From assembly GCA_003640385.1 (NCBI GenBank), contig RCAB01000074.1, positions 124,001 through 188,000 of the forward strand: a stretch of 64,000 nucleotides of DNA, in the 5' to 3' direction. The stretch is from Setaria digitata (taxonomy: Eukaryota; Nematoda; Chromadorea; Rhabditida; Setariidae). The position numbers were made by a program, and so were the translations under genes. How positions within the stretch are numbered: the first letter of the stretch is position 1; each line of letters begins with the position of its first letter. The notes below the pieces were generated by a model. It ran no database searches. It worked only from the letters and a program-made list of their open reading frames with translations, and was not told the DNA's origin. Of this stretch, positions 1 through 11,342 are shown piece after piece.

Positions 1-16
1 TTTCAAGTATTTCAGG

Positions 17-2966
17 ATGGCTGATAACAATGATGTTGAAGACGGTATTGCATTGGCTTGTATTGCTGTGGTTAGTATTTCATCGAGCTAATTTTTTCAT
101 TTTTATTATTTTATGGTTTTAAAAATTCCTCGTGATGCAGTGAAAAGAGTTAGAGAAGTAGCAAGTCTTGAAAGTAACACAAGTTCAGGTAACAATAAAA
201 AATTAGGAAAAAGCAACCGATAGTAATATGGTACCATATAACAAATATTCAATGCATATGAATATGCATTAAAAGACCTAAAATTGAGAACTCATCGAAT
301 TCTGGGGGATCGTTAAGAATCATAGTAAAATGAAAGATTAATGCTTTATAAAGACTGTGCACAGGTGTCGATATGCGGGCTATTTAGCAATGGTCTGTCC
401 CTTTATATTACACGTACAAAGTCACGTTTTCGAAACGCGTTTGGAATTTTATGCAGCACTTTTTTGATCTGCAACTTACAAGCAATATTTGTGCTCTTCA
501 CGTGGTGCAGTGTCGTCCTCATCGTGTACGCTTCTTACACTTGATGAAAAAATTTCTGAATTTCAATTTTTTTGCGTCCATCGTGTCTTTATGCACTTAA
601 AGATTTCATTTTAGGAAATCTCCAATACTGTCATCACCGGAACTGTTTCCTGTTCGATTCATAGGTGTCCTAGTAAATGGAGGATGGTTTGCATCAATTT
701 CAGTTCACTTTTTCCTTGCCATTAACAGATTTTGTGCCTTCGTGTACGCTACAAAATACAATCGACTATGGTCAGAATCAAAGGCTATTGTGGTTGGAAT
801 CGTTTCGTGGACATTTGGAACGGTTTTAAGTATGGCACATTTGTATGGTATGTTTTCAAAGTGGAAGGATCTTTCCAGTGATGTTAATATCTTTTGAGAC
901 ATTAGTTTTGAAAAATTGACTACTACTATTTTCATGTCCTGACAAATGGCCTAGTTGACTTGGCAGGTGAGTTGTCGCACACTGTTCAGTATCGCGTTGT
1001 TTATAACCAATGCCTTTCATAGGGTCTCATGGGCAGCGTGGTACTTTAGCTCAATGTTTGGTTTATCCCAGCGCCAATTCTGCTTTCCAAGAATGGCTCA
1101 CTTGGAGTTAACATTACTTTCTATGCTGCAAGCAAGTGACCGAATATACTCCGACTCCTGAGGGAAACTTCAAACGGAGCATGCCACTTAGTCTTAATGC
1201 AAAGTAAGACTACCGACTCCAAGTCAGAATCCCTCTGAACTTTCGCAGAGTTTCCTTGGCTTCATCTTACTATAGTTCACCACTAGCTTACAAGCCATAC
1301 TGCATGCAATATTACAAGAGATATTTTGCGCTAATATATAAATCACATATTAATTATAGTAAAATATTGTCATCTTACTATGCCTTTTATTCCCGGAAAA
1401 CCTGCATGCAGTAAACTCTACTGGTTCTTGTTTCACGACAGGTCAGATAGATTAGAAGATTAACGTTTATCGAATCATTGTTTTTTTTTTGGATACATGT
1501 AATATTACACAAAACTTTACTAATTTTTATTGATTTATCAGTAGCTTACCAGATGTAAGTGCAATTAGTAAAAGTATAATGGATACAGTAAAATTTTAGC
1601 AAACGTTATGTGGATAGGAAAATATCATCTAAGGCACATTTTAACATGATTCAGATTTCTGCTATTAATTATTTAGGTTTTGTTCAGAACCTAAACTTGA
1701 TCCAAGTACAATCTGATCCCAATAACTACAAGAAAATATAAAAGTTTGCCATTTGATCGCTACTTATTTGTGTGTTGTTCTTGATATTTCATTTTTCTAC
1801 ACATTAAGATTCATTTAGACAAAATTATTTATAGAAGAATGTTCGATTTTATTTAATGAAGCATCAGATTATCAATTCTTCTACCAACAATCCTTTTATG
1901 GTGAATTCTGTTCCAACGCTGATGGCATAATATCGGCATTTATAATAGTAGCAATGGGATGTATCGATTTCACTACTTTGATTAAAATAATTTCATATCG
2001 CAGAGTAAGTTGAATTGTGATAAACCGATCATTACTGCTTATTGATAACAGTGATACTATAACACGAACCCTGTGAGACCAATCCTATTTTATTATATTG
2101 TTACTGGAAACTAATTATTTCATTCCTTTCTCTTGAAAAGGTCAACTTTCATAATTAAAAGACAAATATTTTACAATGAAATAAACTATTAGCGTATGAA
2201 CTCATAAACCTTTTTACTGAATTTTAGAAAATGAGGCGAAGCATGATGACTTCAACTGGCAATGCCATCAATGAACGAGATGTGTTGTTCTTCAAACAGG
2301 TAATGAACTGAATTCAAAATTTCATGGCTAATAAAAAGCATTACAATGAACTGAATAGATTTACTAGGTTGTCACAAACAAAACCGATTAGTTCATAAAA
2401 CACTTATTTTTCTGAAGATGTGAAAATTTACTTGAAGTTTCATTAAGAAGGTGTTCTTACAGTCATGTGTGCTTAGCTTTCTTTACATCACCACGATTGT
2501 TATAATGCTTGTTCATGAAGGTTGGTTCACTAATAAATGGTTAATGTTTTTGGCGAGTACGATCATGTGGGTTCTATCGCAAACTTTAGATGGGCAAGTG
2601 ATACATTCATAATTTCTTTTGAAAACATTTAGCTAAAACTCTTTCTTTAGTCCTCTGAAAAGAACTTGATATTTTATTTCAGTTTTTTTAATTGCAATTA
2701 GACAGATCATCACGAATGGATGTTTCCAGCAATTTCTGATATTAATTATCTACTTGAATACTTCTGGGATGTTTTGACTTATGCTGAGGATAATCTGCGA
2801 ATTTTTTCATTTAAAACATTTTTACTCTGGAACTTCTGTAATAATTAAAAAATCATCTTTATCTTTTAGAGTAATATTTCTGACTTTCAATCGCAGCATG
2901 ATCTTCAAAGCTACAACAACAAGAGTTAAAAACTTGAATCGATTTCAAATCACTACGAGGTATTGA
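17..2966 (+). CDS. srx-type 7TM chemoreceptor, copy A (complete, 7 exons)
   Basis: Predicted serpentine GPCR of the nematode Srx type, expected to act as a chemosensory receptor in the plasma membrane. Exons: 17-70, 365-525, 615-847, 1835-2004, 2228-2299, 2463-2593, 2870-2966; these sum to 918 nt (305 aa). Seven hydrophobic segments can be followed. TM3 ends in INRFCAFVYATKYNRLWS, which takes the place of the DRY motif, and TM7 ends LDGVIFLTFNRSM. The start ATG lies 1 nt after a TTTCAG acceptor, as in copies B and D. All exon phases (0,2,1,0,0,2) equal those of B and D, which supports the model. Oddities are a GC donor after exon 6 (GG|gcaagt, where the paralogues have GT), a weak exon 2 donor (gtacgc), and a 987-nt intron 3 that is only about 280 nt in D. 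The family call comes from motif memory; srsx is the main alternative. Confidence 0.85.
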
Positions 2967-3787
2967 AATCAACATTTATTTTGCATCCTCATGTACTAGA
3001 TTTGTTGATATGAAATGATGGAGAGCCTTTAATGACTATTTAAAAGATTCCTTATAATTAAACACTGGTGGTAGTTGCTCATTCTTAAACCGAGATTTCT
3101 GTCAACTGTCCATGCAAGGAGAAAAAGACAAATTTATTATGCAATTAAATTTTCGGATAAATAATTAAATTTTTTTGGATATCTGCGGCTAAGAAGAAAA
3201 AAATTTAATTTAACCTAAACTGAAAACATGTGCATGAAATGCATTTCTCTCTAAGAGATTAGCTTTGGGCGAATGGTAAGGAGAATATGAGCAGGACAGG
3301 AATCTTCCTTCCAGATTTTTTATCAAAATGCATATTTGATTTTACAGAAATCGTAGTTTTATTGTATTTTTTTTCACTGCAATACTATTAAATTGTTATG
3401 CTAAGGCAACAGTATATTAAGTGATTTGCTTAAGTTAGCTTGTGAGTTACATGGAGAAAAACAGCTTCATGGAACTTCAAATGCCTGCTACTACTATACT
3501 TGATTATAATTGTTATATACAATAATAAACTGTTGAAAAACAGTGCGATGAATGATTTTGCTTACGATGCATTATGAAATATGAATGCTATTTGACATTC
3601 TTAGCTTTAAAATTCATGAGATAGCATTTTTCATCAATAAATTTGAAATCTATGGATTTTCTACTTTACTGAAAGAATTTTCTGCTTTGCTAAAAGAATT
3701 TGATGCTTTCACAACTCAGTCAGTTCTGATGTCGATGTTAAAATAGAAAGTTGAAATTACAAGAGATTTGTTCAATGAAATACTGAG

Positions 3788-3841
3788 TACGATTGTAAAC
3801 GTCAGTGCAATATTATCTTCAGTTTTACTGCTGCTAGGGAT
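3788..3841 (-). pseudogene. Dead exon 1 of a lost srx-type receptor copy
   Basis: On the - strand these 54 nt align without gaps to exon 1 of copies B and D (18 codons). Shared residues include TEDNIAL against TEDSIAM in B. The position of the start codon reads ATC instead of ATG, and the splice donor gttagt/gttagc of the live copies is ctcagt here, so the GT is lost. No exons 2 to 7 can be found at the expected lower coordinates. This is a fossil of a further tandem copy on the same strand as B and D, placed 3' of B. Confidence 0.75.
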
Positions 3842-4240
3842 TTTGAGCATTTTGATTCATTTGAAGAAATTTGCTTAAAATATTTGTTTTTAATATTACT
3901 TTAAATTTGTGGATTGAATCTTGCACGAGAACTTCACAGCTGGGAGGTGTTACCGGAAAAAAATAAGGAGATAAATGAACCAAGAAAATAAATAAAGGAG
4001 AACAAATGAAAGAAGTTATTGTTATTAACTGACATAATTGAGAGTGCATTTTTCAAATGCTCTTTTAAAATTCAAGTTGAGTTCTTTTCCGAAACAAAAA
4101 GAATATTAGGAGCGCAAAAAAAAAAAACAAATTTTCATGAGAAAATTTTCACAGTTTTCGTAAAAAATATGTGTAAAACAAATTGCACTTGTTTTAATAT
4201 TTAAGCTACTATAATTTAAATAATATTAACAAATCGAAAG
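3842..4240 (-). repeat. Upstream block shared with receptor copy D
   Basis: The DNA 5' of the dead exon 1 resembles the DNA 5' of copy D (about 13409-13795). Anchors are CATTTTTCAAATGC at 4047-4060 and 13598-13611, followed by closely similar TTTTAAAATT stretches, and a TTG-rich segment before AATATTTAA near 4180-4203 and 13735-13757. It marks the promoter-side half of the duplicated unit. Whether it holds functional receptor promoter elements or is only residual duplication identity cannot be told from two copies. Confidence 0.55.
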
Positions 4241-5236
4241 AATGACAAACGTATATATGTTGCATATAACTGCAACATTGTTCATGGAAGTTTAATTAGA
4301 TAATGGTACTTTGCTGATATTGGTGAGAATTCATATTTTTGTTGAGTTTTTTCATCAAATAAATTGTTGAAATGTGTTTGAGAATTTAATTATGCTATGT
4401 AATAAATAAACTTTATCAGATAAAACTTACTCATTGAATATCCCACAAATGTTTTTCAGCTCGGTTTCTTCATATATTTCAGAACTGATTTGATTGTCTA
4501 TTTGATTATCAGATGAGTAATTAAAGGCCAACTGGCTCGCTAATTTTTTGTTACGACCTATTGCTCTTTTTTGTTCACACCACTGTATTCCATTTTCTTC
4601 TTTTCTAAATATGACCTCAAAAATACAATATAAGAACATAATATATATACGGAATATAATTTTAGATTATCTATTAATATCTATGGAAACCAGCATTTAC
4701 ACTAAGGCAAGTGTAATTTCATTTTCATTTTTCAGGTTGTAATTTCGTTTTCTAATTTTATTTCAATTATTCCGGCAATATCATTTCTTGAGAAGCAAGA
4801 TAAATATCTTGAAATTTAGAACTAGTTATAAGACTGCCTTAACAGGTTGTTTTCAAAATTCATAAGCAGTTGAAGTAATAATGATCAATATATTGAATAA
4901 ATCTGTTTCAAAAATTTGAAATCAAGCAATATTTTACTGATGCTGCAGATAAATAACTGCATCTTTGCGTTTTTATTTCCTTATTAAAACGAAATATTTT
5001 TAATAATTTCCAAAACCTATAATTTCTTGCGTGGAGGTCTTCATAGTAATCTCCCTCAGTAATTAAACCACATTTTTCTGTTTAATTGCTTGTCCCGGTA
5101 AGCAAAATACCATTTATGCATAAGCAATTAATTATATCCTTTCGCTTTAATCAAAACGTCAATCTAAAAAACACAGAAATGGGAAGTGACTTCAGAATGC
5201 CGCTGCGAAAAAATTTTAACGATCTTAATATTTCGA

Positions 5237-5283
5237 TAAAGAGAGAGAGAGACAGGAAGAGAGAGAGAGGGAGAGAGAGAGAA
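5237..5283. repeat. GA-rich simple repeat
   Basis: Runs of GA dinucleotides interrupted by CA, AA and GG, directly followed by AAAGCAAAGTT. The latter also occurs near 9218-9228 after a poly-T/poly-A tract, so it probably belongs to the duplicated receptor unit. Confidence 0.8.
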
Positions 5284-5726
5284 AGCAAAGTTAGGAACAA
5301 TATTATCTTTTCGTACTTAAGTTTGTTTTAGAATTTTATATTTTGAATGAATGAAATACTTAAGGCATAAAAATACTACAACGGTTACTTAATTAAATGA
5401 TGTGTTGAATGAGTCAGAATAAAAACCATTTTGGTAAAGTTGTAATGCCTTCAGTCAGTTGCGAAGATTTTTACTTTCAAAGGATTTTGTCATTATAGGC
5501 TTCGAATTCTACAACTTCAAAAAGAAACTCGCAATATTCGGTTTCTAATTAAAATTAACTCTTCAATTCAAAATATGACTTTCAACGACAAAAATATTTA
5601 ATTTAAAAACGAAGTACAGAAACAACTAGTTGTTAAACGAATATCATTGTTCAGTGAAAAGAAAGAAATTTCTTATTTTCTCTGGTAATAATTCATCCCA
5701 CAAAGCTATGAAGTAAATATTCATTT

Positions 5727-7814
5727 TCACTGCCTTGTAGTGGTTTGAAACTGATTTAAATTTAAAGCTGGTGTTATCGTTCCTGAACAGAAACCCATTT
5801 TGCAAATCATACTGCGATTGAAAATCAGAAAAGTTAATCTGAAAACTGAATCATTTTTTCTTCTTTAAGTTGTTGAAACAAAATATAATATAAAAAGTTA
5901 ATTTAGCCGTCTTGTGGGAAAATAAAACGTATGCAAAATATTGAGCGGATGGAGTGGTTTTCCTCACTGATATAATTGCCAAGAGGAATCTCAAGATTTT
6001 ATCTGAAAATTTACTGTGTGTTTTGAATTATATGCTTCTCATCAGAGCGCTATGAAGGAACACTCACCCGTCTAGTCCATGTGTTAGAAGCCATGCGATT
6101 GTCCCTGATACGAAAAGTACCCATTTATTGGTGAAAAAATACGGATTAATATTGAATACGAAAACGGTTGAGACGTAAAACAAGCCAAATATGCATGACT
6201 GCAATTGCAGATTATAATTTACAGCACAGTAGTGAAACAGAATTTGAACTTTGCAATAGTTGTAGAACAGATTTTGTAAATCTAAAAGAACCGTGGTGAG
6301 ATATTGACTTTATCTATTTTTGTTATCATTCCTACTTAAATCGCTTATGGTATCATTTATCTCCGATAATGAATTGAGTTTTAATTCATTTACCTGTTTG
6401 AAGAACAATATATCGCGTTCTTTATTAGCATTGCTCATTGAGATGCCTACATTTCGTCTCATTGCCTGAAATTAAGAAATTGATATGCTTAGGAATCTAT
6501 TAATTGATATGCTAATGTTAATAGCGTCATTTTAACTTAATTCATTTGCCAGCTATTAAGCCCATTTTTTTTGAAGAAATGATATTGCTTCCAGTTTTCG
6601 TAAAAAAGGTAGTGATAATTAATAGAAAATTAGTTTGATAGTGTTATTGTTATGAGTTTAATCACAATCCAATCACAGTTCAACTTACTCTGCGATATGA
6701 AATTATTTTAATCAAAGTAGTGAAATCGACGCATCCCATTCCCATTACTATTAATGTTGATATTATAGCATCAACGTTGCCACATATTTTGTCATAGTGG
6801 GCCCAGCGATAAGTCGAATTTTCGTTGAATATAAGGGCACAGTGTCCTACGAACAATTTTCTCACTTTAGGCAACTGTTATGTTTCATTTGATTTCTTAG
6901 TTTTCCTTCACAAACACTGAAGAAAAGAAAATAATATGACATTGTGGAGTGTTTAATTAGTTAATGGTGATGAAAATGTTCCCAATTAATTAACAATTAA
7001 CAATTAAAATAATCCTACTAAACAAATGGTGAGTGCAGAAGATCATTCCAAATGTCCATGTGCTAACTGCAACAATGAAAGCCCTTGATTCCGACCATAA
7101 CTGATTATATCTTGTAGCAAACGCAAATGCACAAAATCTGTTGATGGCAATAAAGAAGTGGATAAGGAGTGATCCAAACCATCCTCCGTTCAATAAAAGA
7201 CCCATTAATCGTACGAAAAACAATGTTGGTGTTGATAAGATCGGATTTTTTCTGAGAAGAAAAGAATTGTCATAGTACCACTGTTAAAAAATTTATTGTC
7301 AATACGAAGGAATAGAAGGTGACAATTTTCTAAAGCTGAACTTACAAAATCAGGATAGTAATACACCAGGTGCAGTGGATAACAATAGCTTGCAAGTTAC
7401 ATATCAGGAAGCAGCTGCATAAAACTCCAAACGCATTACGGAAGCACCTCTTCGTACGTGTTATATAGAGAGACAGACCATTGCTTAACAATCCAAAGAC
7501 GGAGAGCTATAATGCATTCATTATCATTATTTCGTTTGATCAACAAGTTCCTAGCAAACAATTAACAAGACGGAAATCGGTAGCTTCTGTTTGTCTCTTC
7601 CAAGCCAATAATTTTAACCTTTTCAAAAATATGTAAATCCTTCGCAGTGCTGTCAGAAGGCATACAACTCCCACCTTTCGTATCGAGATTTACAGAACTT
7701 TTACTATTACAATTGTTAAGATTAATACTTTATTAGAAAAAATTTGTTCGAAATGCTAACCACAGCAATACATGCCATTGCAATACTATCTTCAGTATCA
7801 ATGTTAAGAGGCAT
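5727..7814 (-). CDS. srx-type 7TM chemoreceptor, copy B (complete, 7 exons)
   Basis: Paralogue of copies A and D. Exons on the minus strand, 5' to 3': 7761-7814, 7346-7506, 7019-7251, 6689-6846, 6394-6465, 6068-6198, 5727-5838. They total 921 nt (306 aa) with phases identical to A and D. TM3 ends INRFCAFAFATRYNQLWS and the C-terminal exon begins LTFLIFNRSMICKMGFCS, very close to D. The start ATG follows an ATCAG acceptor by 1 nt. Exon 4 is 12 nt shorter than in A and D, which shortens the extracellular loop before TM5 by four residues. The exon 3 donor (A|gtagga) is less standard than in the other two copies. B and D are more alike at the C-terminus than either is to A, suggesting a later duplication of the minus-strand copies. 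Confidence 0.85.
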
Positions 7815-9571
7815 TCTGATGTACTTGCGAAAATTTTCTTAAACTATGATTCGTTCCCCGATCGAGCTTGATAGTTACATTGAATTTTCCAGTGGATTGA
7901 GAAGTGCTACTGAAAAGGTAAGGTAAGGATTTTTGTTATATATATAGCTCTATTTAGAGAATTTAGGAAAATTATGCGAAAAACTGCAAATTTAAAGAAT
8001 AAAAAAATACAAGTTTTGCACCAAGATTAATTAGGTACTGCTTACTTAAATGAATGAATCTGATTTTTTTAAAGCTTCACTAAATATGGTAAAAAAACAA
8101 TAGATATTTAGTAAGTGAAAAATTTTCTTAAAATAGATGAAAGAGAAAAATTAAATACTCGTATACATATGTTCATCCTTAAATAACTCGAAATATATAA
8201 CTAATTGTAAGATTCTCTAATTGCGAGGTTGTTTTAAATTTTAATTAGCAGTTGGGAGTGAGATTTTTTTCAGTTCACTTTTATTTTAATAAGGCTGTAA
8301 TATCTTACCAAAAGATTGTTACGGAAGTACAAAGAAGCTTGGATTTTTGCTAAATGAAATTTTTGCTGAAATGAAACAATAAAACAGTTGTATGTTTCTC
8401 TTTAAGCATTTCATACACGAAGACGTTATTATATTAGAAAATTCTAGTTGTATTTTTGAAGTTCTGAATCAAAGTTCTGAAGCAAGAAAACCACCGTCGT
8501 TATATCCCGCTTAATGAAATAAATATCTTTTTAAAGAAATAAATTTTGTATACGACAGCAAATTTTTTTGTATAAATTTCGTGCGGAAATATAAGGGTGA
8601 AAAAATTTCTATTTCGATATTTTAGTGTGTTTAATACTGATTTGAAAAATGTGTAATAGAGATAAGGCATCAATTGCTCGTTTATTGTAGTTTGAGTAAT
8701 GATATGAATTATTTTCTAATTTCATTCTGGATTCTGAACTTTGAAATTAGCTAGAATATTGCTTCATTATACTATGAAGAATTCTTCCTAGCAGTTTTCT
8801 TTAACTTGAAACATTACTGATTCGAATTATATACTTGAAGAGTTTTTTGTGAAATACCGCAAATCCTCAGAAAACTTAACGGATTGCAATAAAGATATGT
8901 ATATTTAATTGTAGTTTTCCAAATAATTTGTTACAATAATTATTGGCATATTAATCACTATATCAGAACCATTGCAAATTTAAAAAACTAAAGAATTTTA
9001 AGTGAAAATTTGCAATATTATGTCAAAAATATGCATAAACCATTTAAAGATGAGAATAAACCTAACAAATTCCCCAAACTCCAGAATTTGATTAATTTGA
9101 ACATTCAGTATCTACGGCAAAAGTTAACCAATGTTTAATTCAAAAGAATAGCTGATGGCTGAACAGCAATGTTTAATAATAATTCTTTTTTTTTTTTTTT
9201 TAAAAAAAAAAGGAAAGAAAGCAAAGTTGAGAGCAAAATCACACTTGCTCAAATAGGTATTTGTGTGATTGATTTATTTTGATTATAACATAAATAGGAT
9301 TTAAAAAATTGCGGCAGACAGCGATGGATAATTATTAAAACTGATTGTTTGGAAAGAAGATTACTTGTATTTGAATTGTTGTCTAATTTATAATTAATAG
9401 TATTGAATAGTAGAAGGGAACAAACAAATAACTGCAATACTCATTATTAAGAATAATTCGTAGAAACAAAGGTAAGGCATTGCAAAATCATTGACAGATA
9501 GAACCGTAGATTCACTCCATCAGAAAGCTAGTAAGCTCAGCTCTGGCTAGCAAATGCAGATGCATGCTTAC
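7815..9571. other. Intergenic region upstream of receptor copy B
   Basis: No coding exon was recognised. Just upstream of B, the segment around 7869-7896 (TTGATAGTTACATTGAATTT) resembles TAATAGTTGCATTGAGTT upstream of D near 13461-13478, so a short promoter-proximal stretch is conserved between the two. A poly-T/poly-A junction lies at about 9185-9210. The remainder is AT-rich sequence with nothing I can name. Confidence 0.5.
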
Positions 9572-9702
9572 CCATCTAGCGATTGTGTTGCAATCCACAT
9601 GATCGTGCTTGACGCAAACAGTAGCCATTTATTAGTCAACACGTACGGAGTAATATTGAAAACTGCAGTGCACGAGATGTAAAGTAAGCCAAGTATGCAT
9701 GA
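9572..9702 (-). pseudogene. Orphan exon 6 of an srx-type receptor (copy C fragment)
   Basis: A 131-nt exon on the - strand, the same length and phase as exon 6 of A, B and D. It is fully open and keeps an acceptor (TTACAG) and a donor (GG|gtaagc). It encodes SCILGLLYISCTAVFN, then TNKWLLFASSTIMWIATQS, then LDG: TM6 to early TM7. No exons 1-5 are visible in the 1.6 kb between it and gene D, and no exon 7 is visible between it and gene B. It is therefore most likely the last recognisable piece of a deleted copy. An alternative is use as a swapped exon by transcripts reading through from D, which I consider unlikely. Confidence 0.75.
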
Positions 9703-11342
9703 CTGTAAGGGAAATTTTAATTAAGACAGAATTATAATAGTGTGAAAAATATTTTATTAAAAGTCTTTCGTTAGACAAGAATAATGCCAGCTGCTGTCTT
9801 AGTTTAACTAGTGTTCATAACTTCCAATACCGTTTTAACAGCAATTTCGTGTCAAGGAAAAATTTTTCTCATTGGAAACTTATCGAAATAGACTTTTGCT
9901 GCTTCGCTTTTTTATTTGCTGTTCATTCCTCGTCAATAACACCAATTCGTTTTTTAAAAAACAATTTTGACCAAGATGGATGGCCAAATTCATAATTCAC
10001 GCTCATGTTAATCATTTTAGTCTGGATTCAATCTGTCAGATATCGTTGTAATAAGGACTGGTGAGACTTCAATAAGAAGCACTAAATTGTTATACTTTTT
10101 CATATATTTCAAATAGATTTTGTGTCACAGTTTTTTGATGAAATTAAGTCGGCAAAATTGACAACTTGATTTATTTGTATTTCAAGAACGACCTAAAATT
10201 CAAAGAGTTTTTGTATGTTTTTGTTCTTTTCTATTCGTAAAAGTCCAGTTTATAATGATCTTTAAGATAATGTGATTCTCAATTTATGCGGAAAATAGCA
10301 GATCAAACATGAATGTTTTGGGAAAATTTTTTCTGACTTAAAAATACCAAAATCTACTCCAAATTGTCTAAAAAATAAATTCGCATTGGAACGATTCCTG
10401 AACAGTAAAAAGTGAAATAATATTGTTATTTAATGATTCTGTTGAGCACTCCATCAGTTCCAAAAAAAGCGAAGGAGTTGGATTTGATAGAGCTTAGAGA
10501 TTTCATAACACATCTTGTTCGAATCGCTTCATTCCAAATACTTCACTGACAAATTATATCATTTCACCGTTTATTTTACTAGGTGGATCCAGCTTTGTAT
10601 ATTTGTTGCAATCATTGATATTCAGCATTGAAGTATATCAAATGCTTTTAAATTTCAGGAGTAACTCGGTCATAAAGTTAGGTCTGCTTATCGCCTCTGA
10701 ATGTCTCACATCAGCAAATCAAATGCCTTTCTGTACTTTCATGAACAGTTAATTATATCACTTCACTTATCACGCAAAGTGTCAGTTCTAAAAACGGGAA
10801 TTTAAGGGGCAGCAGCAAAAATTTAACGAGTCAGCAACTTACCACCTCAAACTGGCTGTCTTGATATTTTGCTGGAGAGAAAGGGAATGACGAAATATGA
10901 TTAGTTTTTCTAGACTCTTTCCATGACAATTAATTATGTTATGATTTTATTCAGTCATAAAATTTTCTATTTCTAAGTTAATTTTGTTTTTTTTTTTTTT
11001 TTTTTTGAATGGGTAAAGTTGCTAAGCGGAATGGATTGCTAGAACAATTGTTTAATAAATAATGTGTGGAATGATTAGCTGATGTAAAAAACTTTCCCGG
11101 ACTATAACTTTTGGATGCTGCAGAAGAAACTGGAGCTATCAGTTAAAGAAAATCTGTTTACGACTAAATTCTCTTTATTAGTCCTAAGCTCTGAGCTTTA
11201 AATTATTAAATTTTAATCAAATCAAATTCAAAAAATAAAACATATACAACAACTTGTCACGAATTCCAGTGATCAGATACAAAATATTTTCGCATTTTGT
11301 TTAAACATTAGCTATCATACAAAGCTATAAAAGCAATTTATT
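9703..11342. other. Intergenic region downstream of receptor copy D
   Basis: This should hold exons 1-5 of the lost copy C, but none could be recognised. The part at about 10740-10860 resembles the 3' flank of copy B (5120-5240), both containing TTAATTATATC followed by a partly conserved 70-90 nt stretch. Poly-T tracts lie at about 10986-11006. No other gene was seen. Confidence 0.5.

Larger units (their letters stand above)
2967..5726. other. Intergenic region between converging receptor genes
   Basis: No intact gene is visible. The stretch holds a dead receptor exon 1 (3788-3841), a conserved block upstream of it (3842-4240), a GA-rich simple repeat (5237-5283), and a segment around 5120-5240 that resembles the DNA about 500-600 nt downstream of copy D (10740-10860). 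Gene A reads into it from the left and gene B ends at its right edge. Short ORFs here are AT-driven and have no splice or motif support. Confidence 0.6.

Noticed and set aside
955..1161. 68-codon plus-strand ORF inside intron 3 of receptor copy A
   Set aside because: No homology to the receptor exons and no phase fit; exon 3 joins directly to exon 4 as in B and D.
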